From: Meconema thalassinum
Taxonomy: Eukaryota; Arthropoda; Insecta; Orthoptera; Tettigoniidae
Direction: 5' to 3'
Length of the DNA stretch: 64,000 bases
NCBI GenBank assembly: GCA_946902985.2
Contig: OX336388.2
Location: 1,389,066,223 to 1,389,130,222, forward strand
Part shown: piece by piece, positions 10,530-22,645 of the stretch
Layout of the letters: the number at the start of each line of letters is the position of its first letter
Position numbering within the stretch: position 1 is the first letter of the stretch
The notes under the pieces: generated by a model
What the model saw: only the letters and a program-made list of their open reading frames with translations
Databases searched by the model: none
What the model was told of the DNA's origin: nothing
Translations under genes and position numbers: made by a program

Positions 10530-13222
10530 GTAGGACAAGCTTGGTCCAGCACAGAATCGACGTTGGGGACAGCGCACCGATTAGCGCCCCATTCCGACGT
10601 GTCCCGCTCGCCAAGCAAGCAGAAATCGACCGGATGGTAGAAGAGATGAAGGAGCAAGGGGTGATCGAGCCATCACATAGTCCTTGGAGTTCTCCGGTCG
10701 TGCTTGTGAAGAAGAAGGACGGTTCCACCAGGTTCTGCGTGGACTACAGGCGGGTGAACGACGTCACGAAGAAGGACAGCTACCCTCTACCCCAGATCGA
10801 CGACACGCTGGACACCATATCAGGATCAAGATGGTTCTCCACCTTGGATTTGAAGAGTGGCTACTGGCAGGTGGAGGTCCACCCTAAGGACCGCGAGAAA
10901 ACGGCGTTCTCTGTGGGCAGCGGGCTCTGGCAGTTCACCGTCATGCCATTCGGTCTGTGCAACGCCCCTGCGACCTTTGAAAGGCTAATGGAGTCCATTC
11001 TGAGGGGACTACACTGGAAGACCTGCCTGGTCTACCTAGACGACGTCATCGTTCTGGGAAAAAGCTTCGAGGAGCACTACAGCAACCTGAAGGAGATCTT
11101 GGTGAAGCTACGGGCTGCCCAGCTGAAGTTGAGCCCCAAGAAGTGTCAGCTCTTCCAGAAGCAGGTCCAGTACCTTGGGCATATTGTCACCGAGGAAGGG
11201 GTGCGCACCGACCCAGAAAAGACCGCAGCTGTGAGGGAGTGGCCAGTTCCGAAGGACAAGTCCCAACTACGAAGCTTCCTGGGACTCTGCACTTATTACC
11301 GTCGCTTCGTGAGAGGATTCGCCGACATCGCCAAACCACTGCATCGACTGACTGAGAAGGACCAACTCTTCACATGGACAGCAGAATGCCACAGTGCCTT
11401 CGTACAACTCAAGCAGGCTCTGTCCACCGCGCCTATTCTGGCCTACCCCAGACCTGGAACAAGGTTCAGCATCGATACCGATGCCAGCGACTTTGGTATA
11501 GGGGGAATCCTGTCGCAAATAGTGGACGGCGAGGAGAGAGTAGTGGCCTACTTCAGCAAAGCCTTGTCAAAGCCAGAGAGGAACTACTGCGTCACCAGGA
11601 AGGAACTGCTCGCCATCGTGAAGACCATCGAACACTTCCACAAGTACCTGTACGGGCAAGAATTTCTCATCAGGACCGACCATGCATCCCTGCGGTGGCT
11701 CTTGAACTTCAAACAGCCCGAGGGTCAACTTGCGTGCTGGTTAGAGAGGCTTCAACAGTACCACTTCGAGATCCAGCACAGGAAAGGCCAAATGCATTCT
11801 AATGCCGACGCCCTGTCACGAAGACCGTGCCCCGAAGACTGCACCTTCTGTACTAGGAGGGAGGAGAACACCGGGATACAGTGCCGACGGACTACTGTGG
11901 AACTTCAAGGGAACTGGAGCCGCGAATCTTTCACGCGGGCACAAGCAGAAGATGATGACCTGGGACTGATAGCCGAATGGAAGAGGGCCTGTGTCCCCAG
12001 ACCCGGGTGGAACATTGTGAGTGACTGCAGCCCAAAGTTTAAGTCCTACTGGGCGCAGTGGGACTCTCTGGTTGTGAGGGATGGCCTCATATGCCGTACC
12101 TGGGAGAGCACCGACGGGAAGACATCTCGGGAACAAGTCGTTCTAAAGGCTATGACGGAGGAAGTCCTGAAGGAAGTCCAAGGAGGATCATCTGGTGGAC
12201 ACCTAGGGATAAAGAAGACCCTGGAGAAGCTGAGAGAGCGGTTCTACTGGATCGGATGCCGAACTGACGTATAGAACCACTGCGCGAGGTGCCACGATTG
12301 CGCAGCCAGCAAGGGCCCAGGACGAAGACGACGGGGTCCACTGAAGACCTACAACATGGGCGGCCCCATGGAGAGAGTGGCCATCGATGTTGCTGGGCCA
12401 TTCCCGTTAAGCGAGGCAGGGAACCGCTACATATTGGTCGTCAGCGACTACTTTACCAAATGGCCGGAGGCGTATGCGCTCCCTAACCAAGAAGCCGCGA
12501 CGATTGCAGAGACCCTGGTGAAGGAATTCGTCAGCCGGTACGGAGTACCCCTGGAGCTGCACTCCGACCAAGGGAGGAACTTCGAGTCGCAGGTGTTCCA
12601 GAACCTTTGCCAGCTGCTGGGAATCCGGAAGACAAAGACAACGCCGCTACACCCTCAGTCCGACGGGATGGTAGAGTGATTCAATCGCACCATCGAGAAT
12701 CATCTCCGAATAGTCGTCAGCGAGCACCAGAGGGATTGGGACAAACATCTTCCACTATTTATCCTGGCCTACCGCGCCGCCGTGCATGAAGCCACCGGGT
12801 GCACACCAGCCCGGGCCATGTTTGGGAGGGAGCTCCGTCTACCTGTCGATCTTGCCTTCGGCCGACCTGGGAATGATCTGGTCCCGGTAAGCCAGTATTG
12901 TCAAGAACTGGTCGACCAACTGGAGGACGTACACGCGTTCGCGAGGAGGAAACTGCGGATCGAGACCGACCGAATGAAGACCCGATACGACCAACAGACG
13001 GATGCCGGCGGATTCCACGAGGACGACCTGGTCCGGATCTTCAACCCATTACGGAAGAAAGGCCTGTCACCCAAACTGCAGAAGTCCTGGGAGGGCCCGT
13101 ACCAAGTCGTGAAACGGATCATCGATGTCGTCTACAGGATCCAGCGGAGCCCGAGGGCGAAGATGAAGATCGTGCATCGAGATCGCCTGGCAGCCTACGG
13201 AGGGACACAGACGGACCAATGA
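10530..13222 (+). pseudogene. pol: Reverse transcriptase-RNase H-integrase of gypsy element (broken)
   Basis: The RT frame starts after an apparent 1-nt deletion at about 10530. RT has VDYRRVN, TLDLKSGYWQV, MPFGLCNAPATFE and the catalytic YLDD at 11033-11044. RNase H follows with IDTDASDFGIGG and DALSRRPC. Integrase has an HHCC finger (GHLGIKKTLEKLRERFYW), first catalytic D in VAIDVAGP, second in HSDQGRNFES, and the E at 12674-12676, with 35 residues between the last two. The C-terminal GPY/F-type segment is present (WEGPYQVVKR). Stops lie at 12272-12274 inside the HHCC finger and 12677-12679 directly after the catalytic E. The frame ends at a genuine stop at 13222, with no chromodomain. Confidence 0.92.
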
Positions 13223-13258
13223 TTGATCGGGACGATCAGCCTTTTAGGAAGAGGGTGG

Positions 13259-13951
13259 TGTTACGGCTGTGAGTTTGTTTTGTCGCTCATCGCATGAGTC
13301 AAGCTCCTCCGGGCTGTGTGTGCTCTGCCTCAGTGTATTACGTGCGCGTTACGCAACGGACTGCGAAGTGAAAGGGATGGTCCAGAATATTCTTGACCCA
13401 GCCAGTGAAGGAAATGTCGAGAAGCCGTGTGTCCTGGACGATTCTAGAATTCATTGAGTCACCAGCCTGCTATATAAGCGGCTTCAACAGTGAGGGGACC
13501 GAGTTTGCTGTGGGTGTGTGTTTTACGAGCTAGTGCGAGCGTCTTTCCTGAGCGACAGAAGTGTGGTGACGACGTGCCGTGCGAGTTACGAAATCCAGTG
13601 GCATTGTTTCCCCCAGCTTGTGGACAGCGAAATAGCGTGTAGCGGAATATCGCAAGTAACTGTAGTTGGTGTACATGAGTAAGAGGTGCAGGTAGCTTCT
13701 GTCAAGGCCACCGGACTCATTAAGACGGTTTTACTTCTGTGGTTTGTTGAGAAGTGAAAGGGGCAAGAACGCTCAAGGAAGAGACTTGAGGTAACTGGAG
13801 TAAGGTTCTAATTGCTTGTATTTGCTGTTGAGTGGTGTATCTTTCCTGCAAGCAATAAAGCTAACTTCTCTTTAAAGCAGTAATTGGTGTTGTGCTTTCT
13901 ACCCTCCGTAATCCAGTTAACGAAATTGCCACTAGGGGGTGGCACGTAACA
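13259..13951 (+). repeat. 3' LTR of gypsy element
   Basis: Same sequence as the 5' LTR with about 11 substitutions and one indel. TATATAAG is at 13471-13478 and AATAAA at 13854-13859. It ends GCACGTAACA, followed by the GTAT duplication. Confidence 0.95.
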
Positions 13952-13955
13952 GTAT

Positions 13956-14756
13956 TTATAATATTATTATCATTATTATTATTATTAATATTATATTTTG
14001 GCATACAACGACGAGACAAAGCTCATTATTAGCCCCTCGGTGGCAGAAACAAAACTCGATGGTTCCCGAAAACTACATTTTAAGGCCTTAAAACCAACAG
14101 TTTCTGAGATATTTCCAGAAAACTAATTTAATTTAATAAACTAATGAAGGAATGCAAGCCGGCAACCATGACAACGGGTTCTCAAGAGAAGACATCCAAC
14201 TTTCCATCTATTTCTGTAAAAATCAATGCCACTCCACTTATTACATTTCTGTGAAAGTTTTCAACTGGCTATAAGGTTATCACGGAACCAACTTAGACTG
14301 TAAAATTCATCAATGCGCATAAGGGGGTCAAGGGGTACCCTAGATTTTTTTCACGTGATTTACACGTGTGATATGTCGTACAGAATTATATCTCCAAACA
14401 GCAACATTATTTTCAAAAAATACTCAATTGAAATAGTATTTTTTGCGGCTATTAGGAATTTGGGCCATTGGAGGCTAAAAAACCTGAATATCCATGCACC
14501 ACAAGCCTTTATAATTTGTTAAAGGTGTCTTCCTGTGGATGGGGACTTTACACAACGGTGAGGGTCAGTCTTTATGTGAGGTGTATTGCGTTTTGTCTAC
14601 GAGGTTTTCAATTTTATTTTCACGTCAGGAAGTACACGTTAGGTGAATTTAGATTGAGCACATTCTAACTTTCTTTTTCGACAAACGGGTTCATCGTAAG
14701 GATGATTTTGTTTGAAACTGTGTGGTTGATATATCCATATTCGGACTTCTGGGTGA
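13956..14756. other. Helitron interior, no gene
   Basis: This resumes the Helitron after the gypsy element. A stretch at 14010-14370 is a diverged copy of 6795-7280 (shared GGCTATAAGGTTATCACGGA, then GGGGGTCAAGGGGTAC). The internal repeats therefore flank the gypsy insertion, but they are Helitron sequence and not part of the LTRs. No coding frame is supportable. Confidence 0.6.
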
Positions 14757-15150
14757 TATGTTGTAGGTTGGTTCCTCAGTTTAGAAGCTGCAACAACGCG
14801 TTCACGTAGCCTCGTGTGTGTAGAATCTGTCTGCTAACCGGTGTTAATTGTGATGGCTGTATTAGTGTGCGTTGTCTGTATTTCAGGTAAGGACTGCAGA
14901 CGATCAATTTCCAGTAGTTCCTACTTTTGCTACCAAATGCTACCGTCAACGACACCTAGCTGTGACTTGGCTACTAGATGCCACCGCAACCGGCAAACTT
15001 TGGAACTAATAGAGCGTTAATCAAATCTAACCTACAAATTTAGCTTCACACAATTGTAGTTAGTGGAAGGTTCTATTACATGCCATAAATCTATGACATG
15101 GGACCGCCGGCTTTACTTCCCCTCCGAAGTAAGGCATACTTAGGGATTTT
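14757..15150 (-). repeat. Family A SINE, minus strand, head missing
   Basis: On the plus strand it starts at the tail (GTAGGTTGGTTCCTCAG). It runs through the family body (TGCCATAAATCTATGACATG) and stops at the GAGGGGAAG-like segment. The tRNA head is absent, so it is 5'-truncated within the Helitron. Confidence 0.75.
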
Positions 15151-15596
15151 CGGCCTTTCTGTGTATCTTTATGTACGCCTATAACTCGTGTTCGAATGTT
15201 TGGAGCATCGTAAAATTAGGTATCCATGAGAGTCAATACACCAATTATTTATAAAACTCTTCACCGTACTTCTCATAGAAGGATTGGTATAGGAAGAAAC
15301 TTTTCAAAATACATGTTAAAATAAACGAAATATAAAAATTATCCTAGAAGGACGACCAAAGCACATGTTGCGCTTCTCAATGTGAGACACAAAATTCGGG
15401 AGTCTATAATGAGTCTCCGAAAACCACATTTTAAGGCCCTTAAATTAACAGTGTGTGTGATATTCCCAGAATACTAACTTCGCTCTGATAAACATATGAA
15501 GGAATAACAAGCCCCTAACCATTGCAACAGTAGCTCAATTGATAACGTCTGGTTATTAATACCGAAGACCGTTCGAAGAGCGGGTACTTCTGCTAG

Positions 15597-15815
15597 TTGA
15601 AAATACGTACAAAATGCAATTGAGGTTCAAAATACTTACAAAATGCAATTGAATTTGAAAATGCTTACAAAATGTATGGTAGATTCAAAATACTCACAAT
15701 ATGTGGAAGCCCGCGATTCAAAATACTGTACTTACAAAATGGAGTTTAGGTCGAAAATACCTACAAAATGCAATGTAGATTGAAAAAACTTACAAAATGG
15801 GGTCGAGTTAAAAAA
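15597..15815. repeat. ~30-bp minisatellite, right block
   Basis: Continuation of the array at 6265-6501, with units such as CAAAATACTTACAAAATGCA and diverged variants. The split matches the Helitron termini. Confidence 0.75.
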
Positions 15816-15869
15816 AATGTAATTTAGAGACACCGGGAGAGAATTTATAAAAACAGGGCATGAATCTTA

Positions 15870-16150
15870 AAGAGAAAAGGAACTGTAATGAAAAGAAGGT
15901 TGATCCCACGAAGAAAGAGGGTTCAGGAAAGATGAGAGAAGGACCAATGATGGCGGGAAAGGAAAAAACTCCCGAGGCCTCGGAAACCCGAATACCGTCG
16001 GGGTCGGAAGAGAACAAGAGTTGGCCAAGAGAGATCGACAGGAAGGAAGACAGAGAGGAGCTCGGCACAAGTAAGTGGAAGCAATGCCGGACTCAGTTGG
16101 GGTCCCGTGGTCGCCAACCCACGTCCCACTAGATGTGAGTTCCTGCGGGA
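15870..16150. repeat. Dispersed repeat (copy 1 of 2 here)
   Basis: About 270 bp shared with 50040-50305. Both contain GGTCGGAAGAG, a GACAGGAA-rich middle, and CCGTGGTCGCCAACCCACGT followed by CCCAC. No open reading frame is conserved between the copies. The class is unknown. Confidence 0.65.
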
Positions 16151-16291
16151 GAGATAGAACAAAAGACCTAAAAGGTAAGAATTAGTTATTTTTTCACCTT
16201 AGTCCGCATGCCTGGTGAGCGGTGAATCCGTAGCTATTTCAGAACTTCTGAGAGAAGGAGATAGAAAAAGGAAAGAGATGCGCATGCTTGT

Positions 16292-17718
16292 CACTTGTCA
16301 AAAAAAGTGTTGCATATTGCAAGATTTTGTATTTCTAGACCAAATATCAAACAACGTGCTTAATCCGATAACAGTGTTCAGTACAAACACATAGGCCAAC
16401 CAAACAAGATATCTTAAAGTTAACACATGAGCCAATGTGCAAAACCGAATATGTCATCATAATAGCAATGTAAACAACTCCTCACGTATCCTTAAACCAC
16501 AATTAAAGTCAATTTTCTGCGAAATCAGTAGTGTGTGTGTGTGGCCTCCATGAGCCCTGCGACATTTTTGGAGGCGGTTTGGCAAGCTCAATACCAGGGT
16601 ATCCAGTACATCTTGTGGAAGATTGTCCCATTCCTCTATGGCAGAAGGGATAAGGTCTTGTAGGGCTTGTGGAGGTTGGGGACGGTGGGAAATTGCTCCA
16701 GTAACCTCCATACATGCTCCACGGAATTGAAATCAGGAGACGATGCTGGCCACACCATCCTGTGAATACCATGTGTTTCCAAGAACCTATTCACAGACTG
16801 TTCGCGGTGGGCACGAGTATTGTCGTCCATGAAAGTGAAATCTGCTCCAATTTCAGCTCTAAATCCACGAACAATGGGATCAAGGATGTTGTTCTCGTAT
16901 TTTCGTGACGTCATATTGCCTTCCTCCCCAGAAGAGTGCTGAATCACCACCTTGCTGGTAGCGATCAACAATGAAAGCTTTATGAAACGTTGACCATTTG
17001 CCCTCCGGACATTTTTTTCATTTGGATAGGCCCTTTGTTCCCGGGTCCACGTTTCATATCTTCTTACCCATTCTACACACTGACGTCTGTGGCGATATTC
17101 GATGCGTGGTCCCGTGAATGGTCTTCGTGAACGTAGGCTATTCCTACATTGTGGAGTCGATTTCGCCCAGTTTGTGTAGACACATCGACTCCTGTAACCG
17201 CTCGAAGCTCCCTCCGTAAGGTGGTTGCTGTGCATCTAGGTTGTCTCCTAGCGGACATACAGATGTATCGGTCTTGCGCAGCGGTTGCGTGGTCGACCTA
17301 CCCTAGGCTTATCAGCTATGGTGTGTGTCTGTTGGAATTTCCGCCACAATCTGGAAACGTCACTTTGATTACATCGCACCACTTGAGCTACTTTGGCTTG
17401 TGCCATGTGTCCATGTTGCATAAAAGTCACTATTCGAACTCGATCTGCTGCTGAAATCGCGTACCGTGGCATTGCTGTTACTGTGGTGCAGCAAATTACA
17501 CGGGAAACAGTATTATCACGTCCTTTTCAACTGCATTCCATCAGCTCAACGTCGCAGATCAGAATCGCTCACAGGTAGTGACTGTATATGAGCACAGTGC
17601 CAGGAAAACAAATGTAACGGGTTTCAACGATGATACAAAATAAAGAAATGCCACATAATTTACCAGTCATGTTCAGAAATACAACATCTTGTAATATGCA
17701 AAACTTTTTTTGACCACT
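16292..17718 (-). mobile_element. Decayed Tc1-like transposon
   Basis: Imperfect terminal inverted repeats: the left has TTGTCAAAAAAAGTGTTGCA (16296-16315) and the right is its complement with CAAAACTTTTTTTGACCAC. The similarity continues inward through TTGTATTTC. The length of about 1.4 kb and the encoded DD34E transposase fit Tc1. The outermost bases are diverged and the TA duplication is clear only on the right. Confidence 0.8.
16457..17472 (-). pseudogene. Tc1-type transposase (frameshifted)
   Basis: The N-terminus (17472 downward) has a helix-turn-helix, ADRVRIVTFMQHGHMAQAKV, with VVRCNQSDVSRLWRKFQQT. The middle is in a second frame, with VDVSTQTGRNRLH. The catalytic part at 17235-16636 has FMDDNTRAH and PASSPDFNSVEHVW with 34 residues between D and E, the DD34E spacing of Tc1. 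The C-terminus (LQDLIPSAIEEWDNLPQDVL) is in another frame at 16711-16457. At least two frameshifts make it non-functional. Confidence 0.85.
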
Positions 17719-17720
17719 TT

Positions 17721-18597
17721 ACATTCGATTTAATGGTGGCCGGGTACTTCGTAAGGCATGAGGATGGTGATCACAGTCTCAACAAGATGGTCAGTAAAGA
17801 ACATATAGCCTACTTTCTCCTAAATCTATGGGTATAGTTATAACCCTTTGTCTTTATCAAGGGGTATAATAGAATTATTTCTTGGTTGAAGACCTTAGAA
17901 ACTATTTAACTCTAACAAACACAAGATCCTCGGAAAAACTACTACAGTTATATACCTATATACTGAACACTTTATCCACAGGCTGTATAAAGGATTCTAA
18001 TAATTATTCATCATCTTTTGATACATTTCTACAGACAGCAGATATGAGAGCCAGACGGTGTTGGGAAATATTGAGAAATCAGTGGCCGAGAGGACACAAT
18101 GGTTTAAGCTCCTGTGGTATTTTTGGAAGAAGCATAAATATTCTTGAGACATAGGACAGGTGCAACTTTTAGCGCGGAGACGGCTTGGGCACGCACCTTA
18201 TGGCCTGTTGCTATGAAGGTTGGCGCCAAGAAGAAAATCGAATGCTACGAGGCAATTGGTCAATCTTCATGTTAACCACTCCCTACTGCAGAAATACATG
18301 TAAAAGCGCGCAAAGACATTCAAGAGTCTGGGCCAATAATATCAAGACGCCTTGTTTTAGCGGCAACTCGGCTTGATAACGCACCCTGGTAGATTAACGC
18401 GGGAGCTATCTACAGATTAATTCCACGATCGATTCGAGCCGGCTACAGCATAATCGTAACCTCCACATCGCTACGAACTCAATGATACCGATCGCATGCT
18501 AGTCTGATAATTATTATGGAATATTTTCTCATAAATCCCCTTCCACACCAACCCTAGTCAGTTTCATTTATAAGGATCCAAAAAGCTTCGAGAGAAG
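17721..18597. other. Intergenic, no recognised feature
   Basis: Short open frames at 17882-18154 and 18185-18376 carry no recognisable domain. No repeat structure was noticed. Confidence 0.35.
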
Positions 18598-18741
18598 ACT
18601 TATTTTCGTGCGTCTGAGGACGTAACGTTCACTGACTTATTTTCGTGCGTCTGAGGACGTAACGTCATACACTTATTTTTGTGCGTCTGAGGACGTAACG
18701 TTCACACTCTTTAATTCGTACGTCTGATAACGTGACGTTGA
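18598..18741. repeat. ~37-bp minisatellite, four copies
   Basis: Units start at about 18598, 18635, 18671 and 18708. The core is CTTATTTTCGTGCGTCTGAG then GACGTAACG. The first two copies are nearly identical and the fourth is diverged (TCGTACGTCTGATAACGTGA). Confidence 0.85.
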
Positions 18742-20789
18742 TTTTTAGTTGAACATGGAACAGTTTCGTCAAGTTCTAAGTATAACTTCAGTGATTTATT
18801 TGTAGTCCCAGCACTACCAGTAGGACTAGTTCATCGAAATAATTCACCAAATAGACTGTCAAGGAATTTAGTACTTGATAGGTGAATGTAGTAGGAATTA
18901 TATCGTGGGTGTATCTGACAAAACTTTATTTAATTCAGCACGAGATGACGTCTAAGAACGAGACCGGATCTTGGAACCAGCAGGACATTTGCCAGAAGAT
19001 GTCGATGACGAGATAAACATCTTAAAGGAGATGGCTGCAGACGTTCCCTTGATGCTGTTTTAAAAGGATTGAGTACAAATGAATTTATTTATTTATTAAA
19101 TCAGCTATGGTATTATGGGACATATTTTGTAGATATTTGTTTGCTTGTTTGGTAATGTAGATTATTAGTTCTTGTTTTACTGACACATTAAATATGGGAC
19201 AAGCCGAGCGTTGTGTAATTTGTAAATATTGTGATTTGTGTTGGTTCAACTTTACGGGGCGACGCGCAGCTCGGGCTCGCTTGCGTAAAACGCGGTCAAG
19301 CATTATTATTCGGAGGTATGCCTTATAACAAAAATGGAACTGAATTAATTTTGAGATTAAAAATAGAATTTGGAGGATAAAGATTATATGTGAGTAGAAT
19401 TTTATGACGGATCAGGATTATTTTGATAGTTGCTTTTTCAGCAGAGCTGAACGGGATGGCACTTTGCACCCGAGTTTTTGTTGTGTATTTTTCTAAAATG
19501 TGTCATTGGACGCAATATTGTTGATCTGTTTTGAGCCGACCCGGTGGTATGTGTATTGAGAGTCAGTCCAAGCTTTTGGTGCGTTGTGTGATTTTTATGA
19601 TGTGCTAGCGAGAATATATCATGGTGATTATTCTGTCTTGCTCCACATTAGCCCAGTTCATGACCTCGCGAGGCTGGACTTGTGGTATATATTTGTGTTT
19701 TCTTGCCATCCAAGGGGATGAGTGAGATAGTTGGCGTTTCCAGAGGGAAACTGCACCTGGCTTGAGCGACTGAGAGAGATAATTGAGGCAGTGTTGACTC
19801 ATACAAGAGGGGCGCGCTCAAATCAGATAACGTGACTTGTCATTAGTAACAGGCTTGGATCCAGTGCGTCAATTTTAGACGTTGTTTAAATTCACAAAAC
19901 CTGATCGGTTATAATGAGTATTGATTGATTAAATGGGTGCTGTCCATAGTTGTAAGGTAGCTTCCGAGACTCCTGTTTGTCTGGCGTTTTATAAAAATGT
20001 AAACATAGTTTTTCAGCCGTTAAGCTTGTATTTTGTTGTTGTTGGTTCAATTTTTGTGTGTTTATTTTACGCGTTCTATGACCCGTGTCAAGTTAGGGTG
20101 CGCGAGGCTATGTTCCCAAGTAGTGATGAGAGCGTTTTGACCTATTTCTGGCATGCTCTTTTTGTTCATTTATGTGCTCTGGCACCAGCTAGAATCTCGG
20201 GGAGATTATTCATATTTTTGTATTATTAGATCTTGCATGTGTCAGTAGTAATTATAGTGTATTAATTAAGGGTGGGTCCCATAGCCATAGTGTGATTTAA
20301 AAGATGCAACTCCGTGAGTAACATGACTGTTTCAGTTGTAAACGGACTCGCATCAGTACTCAGTTTCTTATTTACGAGCAGTACACCACACATTATATAA
20401 AATTCTTGACCAGGAAAAATGGACTTGTATCCATATGTTGTGACGAGTGAGTTCTTACAGCTCAAGTTTATGTTATGATTTATCATTTGAGTGAAGCTGT
20501 ACCGTATTCACATTGTTTTGTTGTGACGAGCGAGTCTTACCGCTCAGTGTTATATTTATTTTATTAGGGGGTGAAAGTCAGGGAGGATTTCTTTTATTTA
20601 TTTATTATTATTATTAAGCACATAATTTTCAGTCATTAAATATCTTTTATTCTACTTGTTATTCATTTTATTTCTAGTATAGCCCCTGTCATGGACCTTT
20701 CTATTCATTAGAGCATGTTGTTTTAAGCGAACTTTGCTGCGTAACGCAGTCAGGACTGAACACGACCCCGTAGATGAATCTTGAGAAAA
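18742..20789. other. Two kilobases without a supportable gene
   Basis: Only short open frames without recognisable domains are present. Two related stretches, TTGTGACGAGTGAGTTCTTA (near 20439) and TTGTGACGAGCGAGTCTTAC (near 20521), form a short direct repeat about 80 bp apart. No element could be assigned. Confidence 0.35.
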
Positions 20790-20848
20790 CCATGCTTTAT
20801 TGAAGGGTGCAATACACCGCGGACAGACCAACAAGGACCACGCAAATA

Positions 20849-22640
20849 TCACTTCTTTATAGGTCTAGTTTCCTTCTTTTTCTTCCAGAAGTCTTTCATC
20901 CTGGTCGACTGCGCAGCTCTTCTTTCAGCCGTCCATTCTCCTATGTTGAGATTCTTCTTCTCCCCGACAAGAATTTTGAGGCCATTTTTTTTTCTGTACT
21001 CTATTTGATTTAGACAATCTTTTTCAGTAATTTTGAATTTTTGAAGTTCTTCTTTCATTTGTTTTACATAGCCTCCTTGCCCTTTATAGTTCCAGATTTT
21101 ATAAAAAATGTGTTTGTTTAACCTTGAGCAATCCATGCGGACCATATGTCCGTAGAACTGAAGTCGCCGTTTTCTGATCATCACTTCAAGGTTGTCGATT
21201 TTACTATAAATTTCTGCATTGGATCTTAGTCTATAACCTTCCTGTGTTTTCCTAGGACCATAAATCCTTCTTAAAATTCTTCTTTCTATCTAGAGCAAAT
21301 TCTCCATTCCGGTTATATTTGTAGTTTCCATGCCATACAAGATGACTGGTCTAACAACTGTATTAAAATGTCGTAATTTTGCATTGATAGACAGGTTCTT
21401 TTTATTGTATATATTTTTTGTACAAAAATTTAATCTTTCCAATTTCCCTTTTTTGTTCTCAATTGCCAATTTATCCGTCCCATTGCTATTAATTATTTCT
21501 CCAAGATATTTAAATCGGTCAGTAACCCTGATGCTCCCATAATTTGTTTTTATCATTTTCTTAGTGTATTTCTGATCACTTGTCATCATCTCTGTTTTTA
21601 CCAACGAAATCTGTAAGCCCGCTTTTTCCGCCGTTTCTTTTAACTGATCAATTTGGTTAATAGCTTCTTGTTCTGATTCAGCAAACAACGCTACGTCGTC
21701 AGCAAATGCTAAACCTTTGACTTTGAGGTTCTGATTCTTTGTACCAATTTTAGCACTTGAATCGTTCTTCTCCCCAAACGTCCTCATGACTTTATCCAAG
21801 ACCAAATTGAAAAGCAGTGGTGATAGACTGTCCTCTTGTCTTAGCCCAGTTTTTACCTCGAAGGGCTCGCTAACTTTATTTAAAAATTTGACTCTGGAAA
21901 TCGTATTAGTTAATGTACTTTTTATTAAATTTATGTTTTCTTATCAACTTGGTAAGTTATTCCTTCAAAGTGTCAAAAACAGTATCCCTATCCACTGAAT
22001 CATACGCTTTCTGAAAATCAACGAATGAGATAAAGATATTCTTTGGCCTGTTGTTGTAATATTTTAATATCAATTTTAAACTAAGAATTTGTTCTGCACA
22101 CGATCTATTCCTTCTGAAACCACCTTGGAACTCGCCAAGCTGTGGTTCGATCTGAGGTTCAAGTCTGTTTAAAACTAATTTGGCAAATATTTTATATGTG
22201 ACAGACAACAATGAGATCACCCTATAACTATTGGTATCAATTTTTGAGCCTTTTTTATGTAGTGGACGAATTAAGGCGATTAACCAGTCTTCTGGAATTG
22301 CTTCCTCAATCCAAACTTTTCTGAAATAGATTTGTCGTCACTATTAAAAATTCATCATCTACAAGCTTCCACATTTCTGCAATTATTCCATCCTCGCCTG
22401 AGGCTTTATTATTTTTAAGTGAGTTGATAATACCTTTAACTTCATTTACATCTGGTGGCGTAGAGTCAGAATTTTGTGTTGTAAATTTGAAACTCAACTT
22501 GTCTGTCGGTTTTGGACAATTTAACAACTTCTCAAAATACGCAGCCAAGATATCACAATTTTCCTTGTTTAATGCTAGCGTACCATCTTCCCTTTTGAAA
22601 TTTAAACTCGGCGCTGAATATCCAGTGATTTCATTCTTAA
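20849..22640 (-). pseudogene. RT and C-terminal part of the outer LINE
   Basis: RT fragments occur in order on the minus strand: 22548-22306 (thumb-proximal NNKASGEDGI), 22220-21957 (LEPQIEPQLGEFQGGFRRNR and SFVDFQKAYDSVD), 21805-21290 (LAFADDVALFAESEQEA, FKYLGEIINS, VILYGMETTN) and 21184-20849. The fragments are in at least three frames. The encoded activity would be target-primed reverse transcription. The present copy is dead. Confidence 0.85.
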
Positions 22641-22645
22641 ATGCT

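Larger units (their letters stand above)
7331..13951 (+). mobile_element. Ty3/gypsy LTR retrotransposon, complete but inactivated
   Basis: Two LTRs of 694 and 693 bp flank gag, protease, RT, RNase H and integrase in the Ty3/gypsy order. GTAT (7327-7330 and 13952-13955) is a 4-bp target duplication. A purine-rich tract AGGAAGAGGGTGG (13246-13258) adjoins the 3' LTR. The primer-binding region starts at 8025 with ACTGGTGTCAGAAG; the tRNA primer was not identified. There is no envelope gene. By eye the LTRs differ at about 11 positions plus one indel (about 98% identity), so the insertion is fairly recent, yet the coding region carries five stops and a frameshift. Confidence 0.95.
6502..15596 (+). 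mobile_element. Helitron (non-autonomous), carrying nested elements
   Basis: The 5' end is TCTCTCTATATATAAAAATG. The 3' end is CTAG (15593-15596), preceded by a short hairpin CCGTTCGAAGAGCGG (15569-15583). The host base is A on the left (6501) and T on the right (15597), the A^T site used by Helitrons, with no target duplication. Joining the flanks reconstitutes the 30-bp minisatellite. Without the gypsy element (7331-13951) the Helitron is about 2.5 kb and has no Rep/helicase gene. Diverged internal repeats lie near 6795-7280, 14010-14370 and 15345-15535. Confidence 0.75.
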
